Program-made: the position numbers and the translations under genes
Assembly: GCF_900143285.1 (NCBI RefSeq)
Contig: NZ_FRDN01000013.1
Coordinates: 124,001-188,000 of the forward strand
Source of the DNA: Desulfitobacterium chlororespirans DSM 11544
GTDB taxonomy: Bacteria; Bacillota; Desulfitobacteriia; Desulfitobacteriales; Desulfitobacteriaceae
DNA length: 64,000 bases
Direction: 5' to 3'
The notes under the pieces: model-generated
Database searches by the model: none
What the model was told of the DNA's origin: nothing
What the model saw: only the letters and a program-made list of their open reading frames with translations
Shown here: piece after piece, positions 17,277-26,598 of the stretch
Position numbering within the stretch: the first letter of the stretch is position 1
Layout of the letters: the number at the start of each line of letters is the position of its first letter

Positions 17277-17960
17277 TTATATCACCGGCAATATGTCTTT
17301 AAGCTGCAGCAAATCCGCAATAATATAATCAATCTTCACATCAGAATCCGTGTTCTTATGTTTTGGATTATACCAGCAAGAGTCCATCTTGCTGTTTTGA
17401 GCCCCGACCATATCCGCTTCAAGGCTATCGCCGATGAGCAGCACGTCCCTGGGCTCCAACCTGCTTCTTCTCAAGCACTCCTCAAAAAATCGGACACTGG
17501 GCTTTTCATGGCCGATATGGTCAGAGACAAATACATCTGTAAAATAAGGCAATAAGCCGGCTAGCTCCAGACGTTTCAGCTGGGTTTTCAAAATACCGTT
17601 GGAGGTCACAAAGAGTTGGTAGCGAGCGCTTAAATAGCCCAGGGATTCCGCCGCATGGGGTTCAGTGAAAAACTCTTCCGCCAATCTCTCCTGAAACATC
17701 GTCTGCAAAGGGATATGGGAGTTCCCAAGCTTTAGCTGTTTAAATAATTCCTGAAATCTAAGGTTGATAACATCTTGAACGGTAAGTTCGCCTTGTTTTT
17801 GCCGAAGCCATAATCGCTGGTCTATGCTGCGGAACAGCTCGTAAACGGTGTCATTGTAGTCCATACTGAAATGACGGAATGTCTTGCCCAGTGCTTCCCG
17901 ACTGCACTGTTCGAAATTCAGAAGGGTATCATCCACATCAAAAAATAACGCTTTATACAC
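17277..17960 (-). CDS. HAD-family hydrolase, YjjG-like
   Basis: The 227-aa protein has the HAD nucleophile motif FFDVDDTLLNF, a helical cap, the Ser/Thr motif (LFVTSNG), the conserved Lys (EKPSVRFF) and the final acidic motif IGDSLEADMVGAQ. This set matches YjjG/YfnB-type phosphatases, which act on pyrimidine nucleotides and damaged nucleotides; the exact substrate is inferred from the family only. CAGGAGG precedes the start. Confidence 0.85.
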   Translation of the reverse strand: MYKALFFDVDDTLLNFEQCSREALGKTFRHFSMDYNDTVYELFRSIDQRLWLRQKQGELTVQDVINLRFQELFKQLKLGNSHIPLQTMFQERLAEEFFTEPHAAESLGYLSARYQLFVTSNGILKTQLKRLELAGLLPYFTDVFVSDHIGHEKPSVRFFEECLRRSRLEPRDVLLIGDSLEADMVGAQNSKMDSCWYNPKHKNTDSDVKIDYIIADLLQLKDILPVI

Positions 17961-18085
17961 TGAGCTATCCTCCTGAGTTATCTATTTTCGCCAATAGCCC
18001 CCAAGGGTTTATTTCATCTTTAGTATAACAGGTATAGCTTCTCAGACGAAGCGCTTTTGAGCGTTCATGTTTTACCCCGTTCACG

Positions 18086-18135
18086 AAAGGCCCATCCCAA
18101 ATACGACGGCACTGTCGTATTTGGGATGGGCCTTT
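18086..18135. terminator. Strong hairpin terminator
   Basis: Twenty-two-base arms (18086-18107 and 18114-18135) form a perfect stem with a 6-nt loop. It lies between the HAD gene and the end of the flavoprotein gene, and should end transcription of the latter on the minus strand. Confidence 0.75.
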
Positions 18136-18164
18136 GCTTATGCTAGGGATATTTCGCTCCTGGT

Positions 18165-19046
18165 CTATCCCTTTTTCATCTCATCCAGATATTTAATGGC
18201 GCTCAGAGCCGCCGTTCCTCCTTCCCCTACCGCCTTGTTCAGCTGATAGGGTTGTCCGGAGCAGTCTCCGGCGGCAAAGAGTCCCGGAATACCGGTCTCC
18301 AGCTCCCGGTTCACCTTGATGGCGCCTTTCTCGATTTCCAATCCCGGAACGATCTGCTCCGCCGGCAGGCTTTCCCGGAGCACGAAGACACCGTCAACTG
18401 AGATCTCTTCATTATCCAAGACCAGCTTTTCTACCTTTTGGGTGCCGGAAATCTCCTTAACCCTGGCTTTCTTTTGAATGATTCTGGAATCAAGCTGCCC
18501 TACCTCTTTGTAGAAAGGCAGATAATAGACTTCAGCGCAGATCTCAGCCATGAAATTGGCTTCAGCTTCTCCTTCGTGGCTGTAGGAAACAATGGCCACC
18601 TTTTTCCCTTTGTACAAAGGTCCGTCGCAAGTGGCACAATAGCCCACTCCCCTGCCCAGAAGCTCCGTCTCCCCGGGAAGAAGCTTGGTAGGCGATACCC
18701 CTGTGGCCAAAATCACCGCATCGGCTTCAAAGGATTCATTATTGCCGACCAGGGTGAAAGGCGGTCCGGGATAAATATTGAGAACTTTCCAGGGTACAAC
18801 CTCAATGCCCATGGCTTTTACGTGGTTTAAGAAATTCTGCCGCAAGTCCTCCCCTTTGATTTCATGAAAACCCAGGTAATTATCAATCTGGGGAGCTTTA
18901 GCTAATTTAGGACTGCAAAAGTCACTTCCCAAAAGAATAAAGTCTTTATTTCGAATTTTGGCATTTAAGGCGGCAGACATCCCGGCGGGACCGCACCCGA
19001 CAATAGCCAGTTGATAACGAGATTTTAATTGAAACCCTTCACTCAT
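18165..19046 (-). CDS. Thioredoxin-reductase-like flavoprotein
   Basis: The 293-aa protein has the FAD motif GCGPAGMSAALNA, a redox CATC pair in YCATCDGPLYKGKKVA, a second dinucleotide region, and the C-terminal FAD motif GLFAAGDCSG. The layout is that of low-molecular-weight thioredoxin reductases. The usual second-domain GGGxSA signature is replaced by VSYSHEGEAEANF, so the reductant could differ from NADPH. It stands alone, away from any thioredoxin gene, with AAAGGAGG before the ATG. Confidence 0.85.
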   Translation of the reverse strand: MSEGFQLKSRYQLAIVGCGPAGMSAALNAKIRNKDFILLGSDFCSPKLAKAPQIDNYLGFHEIKGEDLRQNFLNHVKAMGIEVVPWKVLNIYPGPPFTLVGNNESFEADAVILATGVSPTKLLPGETELLGRGVGYCATCDGPLYKGKKVAIVSYSHEGEAEANFMAEICAEVYYLPFYKEVGQLDSRIIQKKARVKEISGTQKVEKLVLDNEEISVDGVFVLRESLPAEQIVPGLEIEKGAIKVNRELETGIPGLFAAGDCSGQPYQLNKAVGEGGTAALSAIKYLDEMKKG

Positions 19047-19291
19047 CTTCTATAACCTCCTTTGTTATCTTTATCATATTCTCCAGAAACTATCGGAATC
19101 CCTTTTCTCTCAGCAAGACCAATTTTAAGATTATTTAAAGCCAACCTTTTACAATAGTTAGTATCGGCAAAGACGATGAGCACCAACCATAAAAATTTTA
19201 ATTGTATCGGATTAATCTTTTATGCTAAAATTTGTTTTACTGTGTTTAATCATTGAAGCCATCACTAAACTTGAGAAAAGGGAGAGACACC

Positions 19292-19663
19292 ATGATTTCT
19301 TTTATTCTGACCTTAAAACGATTACTATCCGCTGTTTATCGCATAATGAAGGAAAAAGCCTTTAAATCTTTACTGGTATCCTTGGCATTGATTTTGCTTT
19401 CCGGCACTCTTTTCTATAAACAAGTCGAAGGATGGTCCTTGCTGGATTCTTTCTATTTTGCTTTTGTCAGTCTCATTCCCACCAGTGTCTCTACCGGTTT
19501 TGTTCCCCAAACCGATCTGAGCAAGTGGTTCACGATGATTTATCTTGTTGTCGGTGTCGGGGTTATGCTAATGATATTAATCATGATCGGCTTTGCCGTT
19601 GTCAATTTTGAAAAATCGGAGCAGGAAGAGCTTAAGCAGAAAATAGTCGATAAGATGGATTAG
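19292..19663 (+). CDS. Two-TM ion channel-like protein with degenerate filter
   Basis: The 123-aa protein has two membrane helices (about 25-45 and 80-103) joined by a re-entrant pore-like loop, SLIPTSVSTGFVPQTDLSKW, and a short acidic/basic cytosolic tail. This is the Ion_trans_2 (KcsA-like) layout. However, the usual selectivity filter GYGD is replaced by STGF. Start 19292 follows AAAAGGGAGAG; the frame extends to 19253 with no ribosome site. Confidence 0.75.
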   Translation: MISFILTLKRLLSAVYRIMKEKAFKSLLVSLALILLSGTLFYKQVEGWSLLDSFYFAFVSLIPTSVSTGFVPQTDLSKWFTMIYLVVGVGVMLMILIMIGFAVVNFEKSEQEELKQKIVDKMD

Positions 19664-19678
19664 GACTTCTCATCCAGC

Positions 19679-19812
19679 AAAAAACCACGCTTCATTTGAG
19701 GCGTGGTTTTTCATCTTCCGTGTTCAAGTCATTCACTTGAGCTGCTCTGTGCGAACCGACTCTTTAACATGACTTCTTCCCCCATTATAGGCAGCCAGGA
19801 CCAGCTCGATAT
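19679..19812 (-). pseudogene. Decayed duplicate of the 3' end of the lytic transglycosylase gene
   Basis: These bases closely match the 3' end of the transglycosylase gene at 28868-29467, including its terminator hairpin. A stretch of about 70 bp present in the intact copy (about 28891-28963) is missing here. On the minus strand the fragment still reads ELVLAAYNGG, followed by RTEQLK and then stops. It is a non-coding relic whose hairpin (AACCACGC/GCGTGGTT) may now terminate the channel gene and the QueG-like gene. Confidence 0.85.
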
Positions 19813-19821
19813 AGCTTTCAC

Positions 19822-20796
19822 TCAGTCCCGAAAAGCATTCTGGAATTTACGTGTCAGAGCTCCGCGCTTTTCCAGATGGGCCAGGCAGGCGCGCAGGCAG
19901 CCCTGACCGACGCACAGCCCGGCAGGAGAGTGGAAATACTGCTGGGCGTTGCGGGCATAGCTTACCTTGTCATTGACATTGGCTGCGATTTCCTCTCTGC
20001 TTGGGCGCGGTTTTCCGTCTGCGGTATGGGTTTTGGTGCCGTCAATGATATTTTGCGCATAGGCCTTGACTTCGTCCGGTGCGAAGGGGCTGAGGGCCCC
20101 GCTGCCATGAGCAAGAGCGCATTTCCCTTCGTCCAGGGAGAAGCGTTTGATAAGGGTTACATTGGGGACATCCACGTCGTCCTTTTCGTTGCTGAGCAGG
20201 GCTTTGGCGGGGCAGTGACGGACGCATTCCCGGCATCCGTCGCAGATGGGCGTTTGCAGGATGGGACTCGGCGTCAGCGGGGCGTCTGTGATCAAGAAAA
20301 AAATACGCTGGGCAGGGCCGAATTCCGGTGTCAGCAGAACGCGGCTGAGACCGATCTGCCCAACGCCGCACAACACACCCGCGATGCGGTGATTGATAAA
20401 AACATCCGGAGCCGGCTTTGCCGTACCGTCCCCGCCCAGGGCCGGCTTTCCCGGAGGAGTCGTTAAACGGCCGCTGCTGTACATCACGGTGGTTGCTTCG
20501 TAGCCGTGATCTTCAATAAAGCTGGCCAATTTGCGCTGCACCATGGGAGCAAAGATAGTATTGATATCTGAAAATCCCGTCAAGGTGTAGGCACTGAAGT
20601 AGGTGCCCTCTTCCACACCGCGATAGGAACCTCTGTGGACCCGAAAACCAATGCAGATCACTGATTTGGCTTTGGGCATAATTGTTCGGGGATGATTTTC
20701 AACAGGCGCATGATCCCAGCGGTCGATGGAGCCGATGCCAACCAGATCCGCTCCGTATTCACGGGCGGCGCGCTTTACCTCTTCTGCTTTTAGCAT
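19822..20796 (-). CDS. QueG-like double [4Fe-4S] protein
   Basis: The 324-aa protein belongs to the epoxyqueuosine-reductase/reductive-dehalogenase-like Fe-S superfamily. It has a ferredoxin motif ICDGCRECVRHCPAKAL and more cysteines (KCALAHG; CVGQGCLRACLAH) that could bind a second cluster. No Tat signal is present, so it is cytosolic. The reading frame stays open upstream to 21162, overlapping cysK, but start 20796 (MLKAEEVKRAAREYG) has a GAGGTG site and fits the family. It is the last gene of an operon with cysK and an SsuABC-like importer, hinting at sulfur compound metabolism. True QueG function is unlikely from context but not excluded. Confidence 0.8.
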   Translation of the reverse strand: MLKAEEVKRAAREYGADLVGIGSIDRWDHAPVENHPRTIMPKAKSVICIGFRVHRGSYRGVEEGTYFSAYTLTGFSDINTIFAPMVQRKLASFIEDHGYEATTVMYSSGRLTTPPGKPALGGDGTAKPAPDVFINHRIAGVLCGVGQIGLSRVLLTPEFGPAQRIFFLITDAPLTPSPILQTPICDGCRECVRHCPAKALLSNEKDDVDVPNVTLIKRFSLDEGKCALAHGSGALSPFAPDEVKAYAQNIIDGTKTHTADGKPRPSREEIAANVNDKVSYARNAQQYFHSPAGLCVGQGCLRACLAHLEKRGALTRKFQNAFRD

Positions 20797-20812
20797 AATC
20801 ACACCTCTGATC

Positions 20813-21766
20813 TTAAAAATGGTTGGATCCCTCATCGTAGGGAAACAGCGGCGTTGACAGGTACCGCTCACCGGTATCCGGCAGAAGCACAACGATTTTC
20901 TTGCCTTCCAGTTCTCTTCTGGCCGCAATCCTGGTGGCCGCATAGAGGGCGGCGCCGGATGAAACCCCGACCAGGAGTCCTTCCGATTTCGCCACTTCTC
21001 TGGAGGCTTCAAAGGCTTCCTCGTTTTTGACCTGGAATATTTCATCCACGAAGCTTGGATTGAATACTTTGGGAATAAAGCCGGCGCCAATTCCCTGAAT
21101 AGCATGTGGGCCCGGCTGTCCGCCCGAAAGAACGGGAGAATTATAAGGCTCAACAGCCACAACCTTGATTCCTGGATTTACCGCCTTCAGGGCTTCTCCT
21201 ACGCCGGTAACCGTTCCGCCCGTACCTACTCCTGCTACAAAGACGTCTACCTTCCCTTCGGTATCCTTCAGTATTTCCCTGGCTGTCGTCTCCCGGTGAA
21301 AGGAAGGGTTGACCGGATTGCTGAACTGATCGGGAATAAACGCTTTACTTATTTGTTCTTTTAATTCTTCGGCCTTGCGGATGGCACCGCCCATGCCCTG
21401 AGTGCCCGGCGTCAGCACCAGGTCCGCGCCCAGCGCCCGCAAAAGCCGCCGTCTTTCCACGCTCATGGTATCCGGCATGACCAGGACAATCCTGTATCCC
21501 TTGGCTGCCGCTACAAAGGCAAGGCCGATGCCGGTATTGCCGCTGGTCGGCTCAATAATCGTCGTATCCTGATCGATAGCACCCTGTTTTTCGGCATCCT
21601 CGATCATGGCGTAAGCGATTCTATCCTTGACACTGCTCAGTGGATTGAAGTATTCCAGCTTGGCGATGATTTCAGCGAATAGGTTTTTGCCTTTTGCATA
21701 TCGGTTCAAGCGCAGCAACGGCGTTTTTCCGATTAAATCCGTCAGATTATCTGCGATTTTTGGCAT
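20813..21766 (-). CDS. cysK: Cysteine synthase (O-acetylserine sulfhydrylase)
   Basis: CysK joins sulfide to O-acetylserine to give cysteine, using PLP. The 317-aa protein shows the PLP lysine in [12 protein letters not shown], the substrate loop [12 protein letters not shown], and the phosphate-binding GTGGTVTG. It lies between a sulfonate-type transporter and a QueG-like Fe-S protein in one minus-strand operon, so it probably assimilates sulfide released from an imported sulfur source. Confidence 0.93.
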   Translation of the reverse strand: MPKIADNLTDLIGKTPLLRLNRYAKGKNLFAEIIAKLEYFNPLSSVKDRIAYAMIEDAEKQGAIDQDTTIIEPTSGNTGIGLAFVAAAKGYRIVLVMPDTMSVERRRLLRALGADLVLTPGTQGMGGAIRKAEELKEQISKAFIPDQFSNPVNPSFHRETTAREILKDTEGKVDVFVAGVGTGGTVTGVGEALKAVNPGIKVVAVEPYNSPVLSGGQPGPHAIQGIGAGFIPKVFNPSFVDEIFQVKNEEAFEASREVAKSEGLLVGVSSGAALYAATRIAARRELEGKKIVVLLPDTGERYLSTPLFPYDEGSNHF

Positions 21767-21839
21767 AGGGTTCCTCCCTCTTTCATTGTTGTGTCCTTAC
21801 AGGCAAGGTTTTTCAAGGTGGTCAGGTGCCTCCCCAGTC

Positions 21840-22619
21840 TCATGGCGTATCCGCTCCGTCCCGCCAGCGGAAGCTGCGCTTTTCAACCTTTTCAAGAGTA
21901 TAATTGAGGGTTACGCCAAACACGGCCATGACGATCAGGACAGCGTACATTTCCGGGATTTTAAAATTGGACTGATAGAAGAAAAGAGCATAGCCAAGCC
22001 CCTTGCTGGCCCCCATCATCTCTGCGGCGATCAGGATCAGGATGGATACGGTGGCGGAGATGCGCATCCCTGCAAAAATATAAGGCAGGGATGCGGGCAG
22101 GACAACGGTTCCGAAGAGCCGCAGGCTGCCGACGCCCATGGAGCGCGCCGCCTTAATAAGCTGAGGGTCCACATTGCGCACACCGGCTATGGTGTTGAGG
22201 AGGGTCGCCCAGAGAACCCCCCACAAGATGACCATGGTTTTGGAAAACTCCCCGATGCCGAAGAACATGACGAATACGGGCAAAAGGGCCAGGGTAGGCA
22301 TGTTCCGGAACACTTGGAGAAGAGGATAAAGGAACACCTCTGCCTTTTTAAACCATCCGATGACAAGCCCCAAGGGAATAGCGACAAACATTCCCAGAGT
22401 AAAGCCGCTGAGGGAACGCATCAGACTGATTGAGCAGTGTTTCCATAACTCACCGCTGGCGGCCAGGCCGTATAATGCTTTAATGACCTTGGAGAACGGG
22501 GGGAAAAACACCGGATTGAAAATCTCAAGGCGCGCGCAGATTTCCCATATCAAGATGAAGACAATAATGGCAAGGGATGAATTGAACAGGTGGGTTGCCT
22601 TTTTTGTAAATTCTTTCAT
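21840..22619 (-). CDS. SsuC/TauC-like ABC transporter permease
   Basis: This 259-aa inner-membrane protein has about six hydrophobic helices and the BPD_transp_1 EAA loop (around ARSMGVGSLRLFGTVVLPAS). It forms the pore of an importer with the neighbouring lipoprotein and ATPase. The nitrate/sulfonate/taurine family is indicated; neighbouring cysK favours a sulfur compound. Confidence 0.9.
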   Translation of the reverse strand: MKEFTKKATHLFNSSLAIIVFILIWEICARLEIFNPVFFPPFSKVIKALYGLAASGELWKHCSISLMRSLSGFTLGMFVAIPLGLVIGWFKKAEVFLYPLLQVFRNMPTLALLPVFVMFFGIGEFSKTMVILWGVLWATLLNTIAGVRNVDPQLIKAARSMGVGSLRLFGTVVLPASLPYIFAGMRISATVSILILIAAEMMGASKGLGYALFFYQSNFKIPEMYAVLIVMAVFGVTLNYTLEKVEKRSFRWRDGADTP

Positions 22620-22638
22620 AGATCTACTTCCCTATCGC

Positions 22639-23712
22639 TTACTTTCCTATATTGGCATCGGACGCGGGGATGTCCTCGGGGACAAATTGATTGGTGTAAA
22701 CCTCTTCGGGGCTGATATCCCCGTGTTCCCAAAGACCCATCGTTTCGGCGATCTCAAACCAATCCTCGATATACGCCGGGTCGATGCTTTTGTTTTGGTC
22801 AAAATTGTTGGAGCTTAAATCGGCCGGATCCAGCTTCAGATATTCACCGGCCTCTTGCTTGGCGTAATCCAGGTTGTTATTCACAAATACTCTGGCGCGG
22901 TACATGGCGTTGACAAATCCCTGCACAACGTCGGGATGAGCTTCGATAAACTCATCGGAGAAAGCCCGGGCTGAGAAGCCTGCTCCAGGGCTATGGAAAA
23001 TATCCCAGCTTGTAGCAAGCAGACGCACATCACCTTGTCTGAGCGCCACACCGCCATAAGGTGTATGGGAAGTGGTAACGTCGATCAGTCCCTGAGTGAC
23101 GGCCTGTTCCGCCTGACCCGGCTGGTTCATCGTCACAAATTCAACGCTGTCAGGATCAAGACCCTTGTTTTTAAGATAATACTTGATGTATCCGTCCGTG
23201 CAGACTCCGCTGAAGCTGACGCTCACCTTTTTCCCCACCAGATCGTCCAACGTCTTAAGGGGACTGTCTTTTTTGACGAGATACATGATATGGGGGTTAT
23301 CAGCATCGTCCACAAAGCCGGGGGCCACCTGGGTTATCTTGACACCTGCCAGACGCGCCTTCGCAATATCCGCCGGGTGTCCCTGAGTAACCACATCGAT
23401 AATTCCCTGGGCCAGGGCCTGATATTGGGTCACCCCCTGTCCCAGGGAACCGACATACTCGATTTGAATGCCTTCGTCTGCAAAAAATCCCAGCTTATCG
23501 GCGATGATAGTGTCGCTGAAGGTGGTCTGCGTAACCACTTTAAGTACGAAAGGTTTGCCCTCCGCTGTCGCTCCCGGTTCTGAAGAACCCTGGGGTGCCG
23601 GCTGAGGGGCACTTGCCGACGAAGTGCAGCCTGAAAGTACCAGGGTCAGCGCCATGAAGAAGGTGAGGACGAGAGAGCTGAATCTTTTTTGTTTTAAAAG
23701 GGATTTTTTCAT
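22639..23712 (-). CDS. ABC transporter substrate-binding lipoprotein (SsuA/TauA/NMT1-like)
   Basis: The 357-aa protein has a lipoprotein signal ending in LVLSGC (Cys about 29) and a two-lobe binding domain with the family's early VTQTTFSDTIIADKLGFFADEGI segment. It should capture the substrate at the outer membrane face for the adjacent permease and ATPase. Ligand is not predictable with confidence; sulfonates, taurine or pyrimidine precursors are carried by relatives. Confidence 0.9.
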   Translation of the reverse strand: MKKSLLKQKRFSSLVLTFFMALTLVLSGCTSSASAPQPAPQGSSEPGATAEGKPFVLKVVTQTTFSDTIIADKLGFFADEGIQIEYVGSLGQGVTQYQALAQGIIDVVTQGHPADIAKARLAGVKITQVAPGFVDDADNPHIMYLVKKDSPLKTLDDLVGKKVSVSFSGVCTDGYIKYYLKNKGLDPDSVEFVTMNQPGQAEQAVTQGLIDVTTSHTPYGGVALRQGDVRLLATSWDIFHSPGAGFSARAFSDEFIEAHPDVVQGFVNAMYRARVFVNNNLDYAKQEAGEYLKLDPADLSSNNFDQNKSIDPAYIEDWFEIAETMGLWEHGDISPEEVYTNQFVPEDIPASDANIGK

Positions 23713-23758
23713 TTTAATACCTCATTTCTTGGTCATTGCAGTTTGCATGTTGATTAGG

Positions 23759-24649
23759 TTACAAAAGCGCTGAAGGAGAAATTTCATCAGCAATGCTCCC
23801 ATGGCTGTGATGTTTCCCGGGTTGCTCCACATCGTTGAGAATTTCCCAGATGAATCGGGTGATGGAGCTGTAGTCGGCCGAAGCGCGCATATCTCCTGCA
23901 GTGCGTGGACGGGGAAGATTGATATCCAGGATTTTTTTAATTCTGCCCGGATGTTTGGTCATCACCACGACCCTGTCCGAAAGCAGCACAGCCTCCTCAA
24001 TGCTGTGGGTGATAAACAGAATGGTTTTTTGGGTTTTTTCCCAGATGCGCAGAAGCTCATCCTGGAGAACCTCCCGGGTCTGCACATCCACCGCCGCAAA
24101 GGGTTCATCCATCAGAAGAACTGCCGGATCATAGGCAAGGGAACGTGCGATAGCAACCCTTTGACGCATCCCACCGGAAAGTTCATTGGGATAGCGGTTT
24201 TCGAAGCCGTTCAGCCCCACAAGGTCGATATATTTTTTGACAATAGCCTCCCGCTGCTTTTTCGGTACACGCTTGACTTCCAGGCCGTATTCCACATTCC
24301 TCTTGGTGGTGCGCCAAGGGAAAAGGGCGTATCCCTGCATGATAAAGCCGCGGTCCAAGGCAGGACCGGTAGCCCGCTTGCCGTCGATATAGATTTCACC
24401 CTCCTTTGACTTGGTAAGTCCTGAAACAATGTCAAGAAGAGTGGATTTCCCGCAGCCCGAGGGACCGACGATGGATACAAATTCCCCCTGCCGGATGGAC
24501 AGGCTGAAATTTTCCAGTGCCACAAATTCCTCCACACTCTTTTGTCCCGGATTGCGTATAAAGAAACTTTGCCTAAGATCCTTGAGCACGATTTTAGCAT
24601 CTTCTCCGCTGTTTGAAGCCGAACCTCGCTTCTCCACCGCTACTGACAT
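23759..24649 (-). CDS. ABC transporter ATPase (SsuB/TauB-like)
   Basis: The 296-aa ATPase has Walker A GPSGCGKST, signature LSGGMRQRVAIARSLA, Walker B VLLMDEPFAAVD and the switch His in FITHSIEEA. It powers the importer encoded just downstream. Start 24649 is chosen because AAAGGGAG lies 8 nt before it; the ATG codons at 24655 and 24667 are too close to or before that site. A small hairpin (24687-24706) separates it from the previous gene. Confidence 0.92.
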   Translation of the reverse strand: MSVAVEKRGSASNSGEDAKIVLKDLRQSFFIRNPGQKSVEEFVALENFSLSIRQGEFVSIVGPSGCGKSTLLDIVSGLTKSKEGEIYIDGKRATGPALDRGFIMQGYALFPWRTTKRNVEYGLEVKRVPKKQREAIVKKYIDLVGLNGFENRYPNELSGGMRQRVAIARSLAYDPAVLLMDEPFAAVDVQTREVLQDELLRIWEKTQKTILFITHSIEEAVLLSDRVVVMTKHPGRIKKILDINLPRPRTAGDMRASADYSSITRFIWEILNDVEQPGKHHSHGSIADEISPSALL

Positions 24650-24717
24650 ATACATTCTCCCTTTCATAAGTTTTCTCTGGATAGCTCCGGACGTTAATCC
24701 GGAGCCCCCCTCCTTTT

Positions 24718-25386
24718 TTAAGCGGGCTCAACCAGCCGCCCCCTCTCCATAATCAAATGTCGATTGCCGTATGGGATAAATTCAGGATTATGGGTGACAA
24801 GGACGATAGCCACACCGCTCTTCGCTACGGAGGAAAAGAGCTTCATGACCTCATCCCCTGTTTCAGGATCAAGATCTCCCGTCGGTTCGTCCGCCAGAAG
24901 CAGAGTCGGAGAGTTGATCAGGCTGCGGGCGATGGTGATTCTGCGCAGTTCTCCACCAGAAAGCTCTCCGGGGTAGGCGTTTCTCAAATGGGGAATGCCC
25001 ATTTGCTCCAGCAAGCCCCGGGCCCTATCCACAGGCCCTTGCCCCGGGCGGTAAAAGCGGAACGGCAGCAGCACATTATCGAGAACGGTTAAATTTGGGA
25101 GCAGGCTCTGGCCCTGGGGAATGAAGCCAATCTGTTCGTTGCGCAGCCGGGACAGCTTATCGTCCCTGAGGTTGGAAAGCTTCCGTCCGTTGAAAACAAC
25201 CGTTCCCTGGGTTGGGGGCAACAAACCGGCCAGCAGGTTTAAAAGCGTACTTTTACCGCTGCCCGAGCGCCCTGTTATCAAGATAAAATCCTCTTTGCCA
25301 ATGGAGAGACTGACATCGTTGAGGGCTAAAAATGGTTCTCCGCCTCTTCTATATTCCTTTTGGAGGTTTTCAGCCTGTAAAAGCAT
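24718..25386 (-). CDS. MacB/LolD-type ABC ATPase
   Basis: The 222-aa protein has Walker A TGRSGSGKST, signature LSGGELRRITIARSL and Walker B LLLADEPTGDLD, the TGDLD form typical of MacB/LolD/FtsE-like ATPases that work with FtsX permeases. Its partner is the FtsX-type permease that ends 3 bp upstream. Together they likely act as a mechanotransmitting or efflux complex, not as an importer. Confidence 0.92.
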   Translation of the reverse strand: MLLQAENLQKEYRRGGEPFLALNDVSLSIGKEDFILITGRSGSGKSTLLNLLAGLLPPTQGTVVFNGRKLSNLRDDKLSRLRNEQIGFIPQGQSLLPNLTVLDNVLLPFRFYRPGQGPVDRARGLLEQMGIPHLRNAYPGELSGGELRRITIARSLINSPTLLLADEPTGDLDPETGDEVMKLFSSVAKSGVAIVLVTHNPEFIPYGNRHLIMERGRLVEPA

Positions 25387-25389
25387 TGG

Positions 25390-26598
25390 TCAATCACCTC
25401 CCGGCCGGAGCGCTTTGTCCGTCAGGCTGCCTATTCTGGCCGAGGAAACAGCTGAGGTAAGAAGCCCCACAGCAACCGCTATCACAAATCCGCTCAAACT
25501 AATGACGAGGCTGCTTAAGTGCCCGGGTGTTACATAAGGCAGTGATAGCTCCCGTTCAATCAGCGGACGGAATGAAAAGGCCAGAACACCGAATAACAAC
25601 ACACCCGCCCCGGCTCCCGTTATACTGGTCAGGAATGTTTCCGTCAGGATCAAATAGGTCAGCCATTTTCGGGAAGACCCCAGCGCTCTGTAGACGGCAA
25701 ACTCCCGTTTTCTTTCATTGAGCGTGACGGCAAATACAATCATCAGAACCCCCACGGACACCCCCCACAAGATGATCAGCAAAGCGAAACAAAAGGTGAG
25801 CAAGGCGTTGATATGCTGGGTCAGGCTGCTGATCATGTTTTTCGTGAAGATGAATTCAAGCCCGCTCCCCCTGTATTTGTCGTTGATATAGCGCTGAAAT
25901 TCGGTGGTATAGCCTCCAGGAATATCGGCGGTCACCACGGATACGGCGTGAGTCTGATCCGGGATCTGAGCATCAGTGTAATAAACGTATTCCTTAAGGG
26001 CCGCCCTGGCGGTCTCCATGTTGAAAAAGACTGACGTGTCAAAGCCCATACCTGTTTGGTCAAGCTTGGCGACCACCTGATAGTAGGAATCGAAAAAAAG
26101 CAATTGATCCCCGATATCAGCCTGGATATTCGCGCCGATCACGATATCTTTGAATTCCAGCTTCTGAGGCCTGGCGGAAGACAGCCACGGCCCAATCACG
26201 AAGTCGGTATCAGGATCATAGCCGATGAGCTGTACAGGAAAAGCGCAGTGCTCCGAGTCCAGGGTGGCGATAAAAAGCTGTGGCGATGCTTGGTCGAAGT
26301 CGCCGCTCTTAAGCACTTGCTCGGCCCTATCCCCATCAATATAGAACGTACTGGGTTCCCCCTGGAGCAATACACCTTCCGTTTTCTGTTCATAGCCTTT
26401 CGGCACAACGAGCACATCCGCTCCCAGCCGGGAGGAAACACTGTGCAGACCGTTGAACAGGCCATAAGAGAGCATCCCTCCGGCAATCAGCGAAAAGGAC
26501 AGAAGAGTGACAAGCACAATCAGGCCTATGCTGCGAAATGGCCTCCGGCGCAGGTTTTTTAAGGATAGGTCAATCAAGCTCGGAGGAAACGTGCGCAT
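25390..26598 (-). CDS. FtsX/MacB-type ABC permease
   Basis: The 402-aa protein has an N-terminal helix (about 20-45), a large extracytoplasmic domain (about 50-240) and three C-terminal helices with the conserved RKREFAVYRALGSSRKWL segment, as in FtsX-like permeases. AAGGAG lies 9 nt before the start. Its 5' end overlaps the end of the DUF4418 gene by 29 bp, showing tight coupling. Confidence 0.9.
   Translation of the reverse strand: MRTFPPSLIDLSLKNLRRRPFRSIGLIVLVTLLSFSLIAGGMLSYGLFNGLHSVSSRLGADVLVVPKGYEQKTEGVLLQGEPSTFYIDGDRAEQVLKSGDFDQASPQLFIATLDSEHCAFPVQLIGYDPDTDFVIGPWLSSARPQKLEFKDIVIGANIQADIGDQLLFFDSYYQVVAKLDQTGMGFDTSVFFNMETARAALKEYVYYTDAQIPDQTHAVSVVTADIPGGYTTEFQRYINDKYRGSGLEFIFTKNMISSLTQHINALLTFCFALLIILWGVSVGVLMIVFAVTLNERKREFAVYRALGSSRKWLTYLILTETFLTSITGAGAGVLLFGVLAFSFRPLIERELSLPYVTPGHLSSLVISLSGFVIAVAVGLLTSAVSSARIGSLTDKALRPGGD

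Noticed and set aside
20797-21162. Upstream extension of the QueG-like gene over cysK
   Set aside because: The extension has no family similarity, overlaps a clear cysK on the same strand in another frame, and the start at 20796 has a ribosome site.
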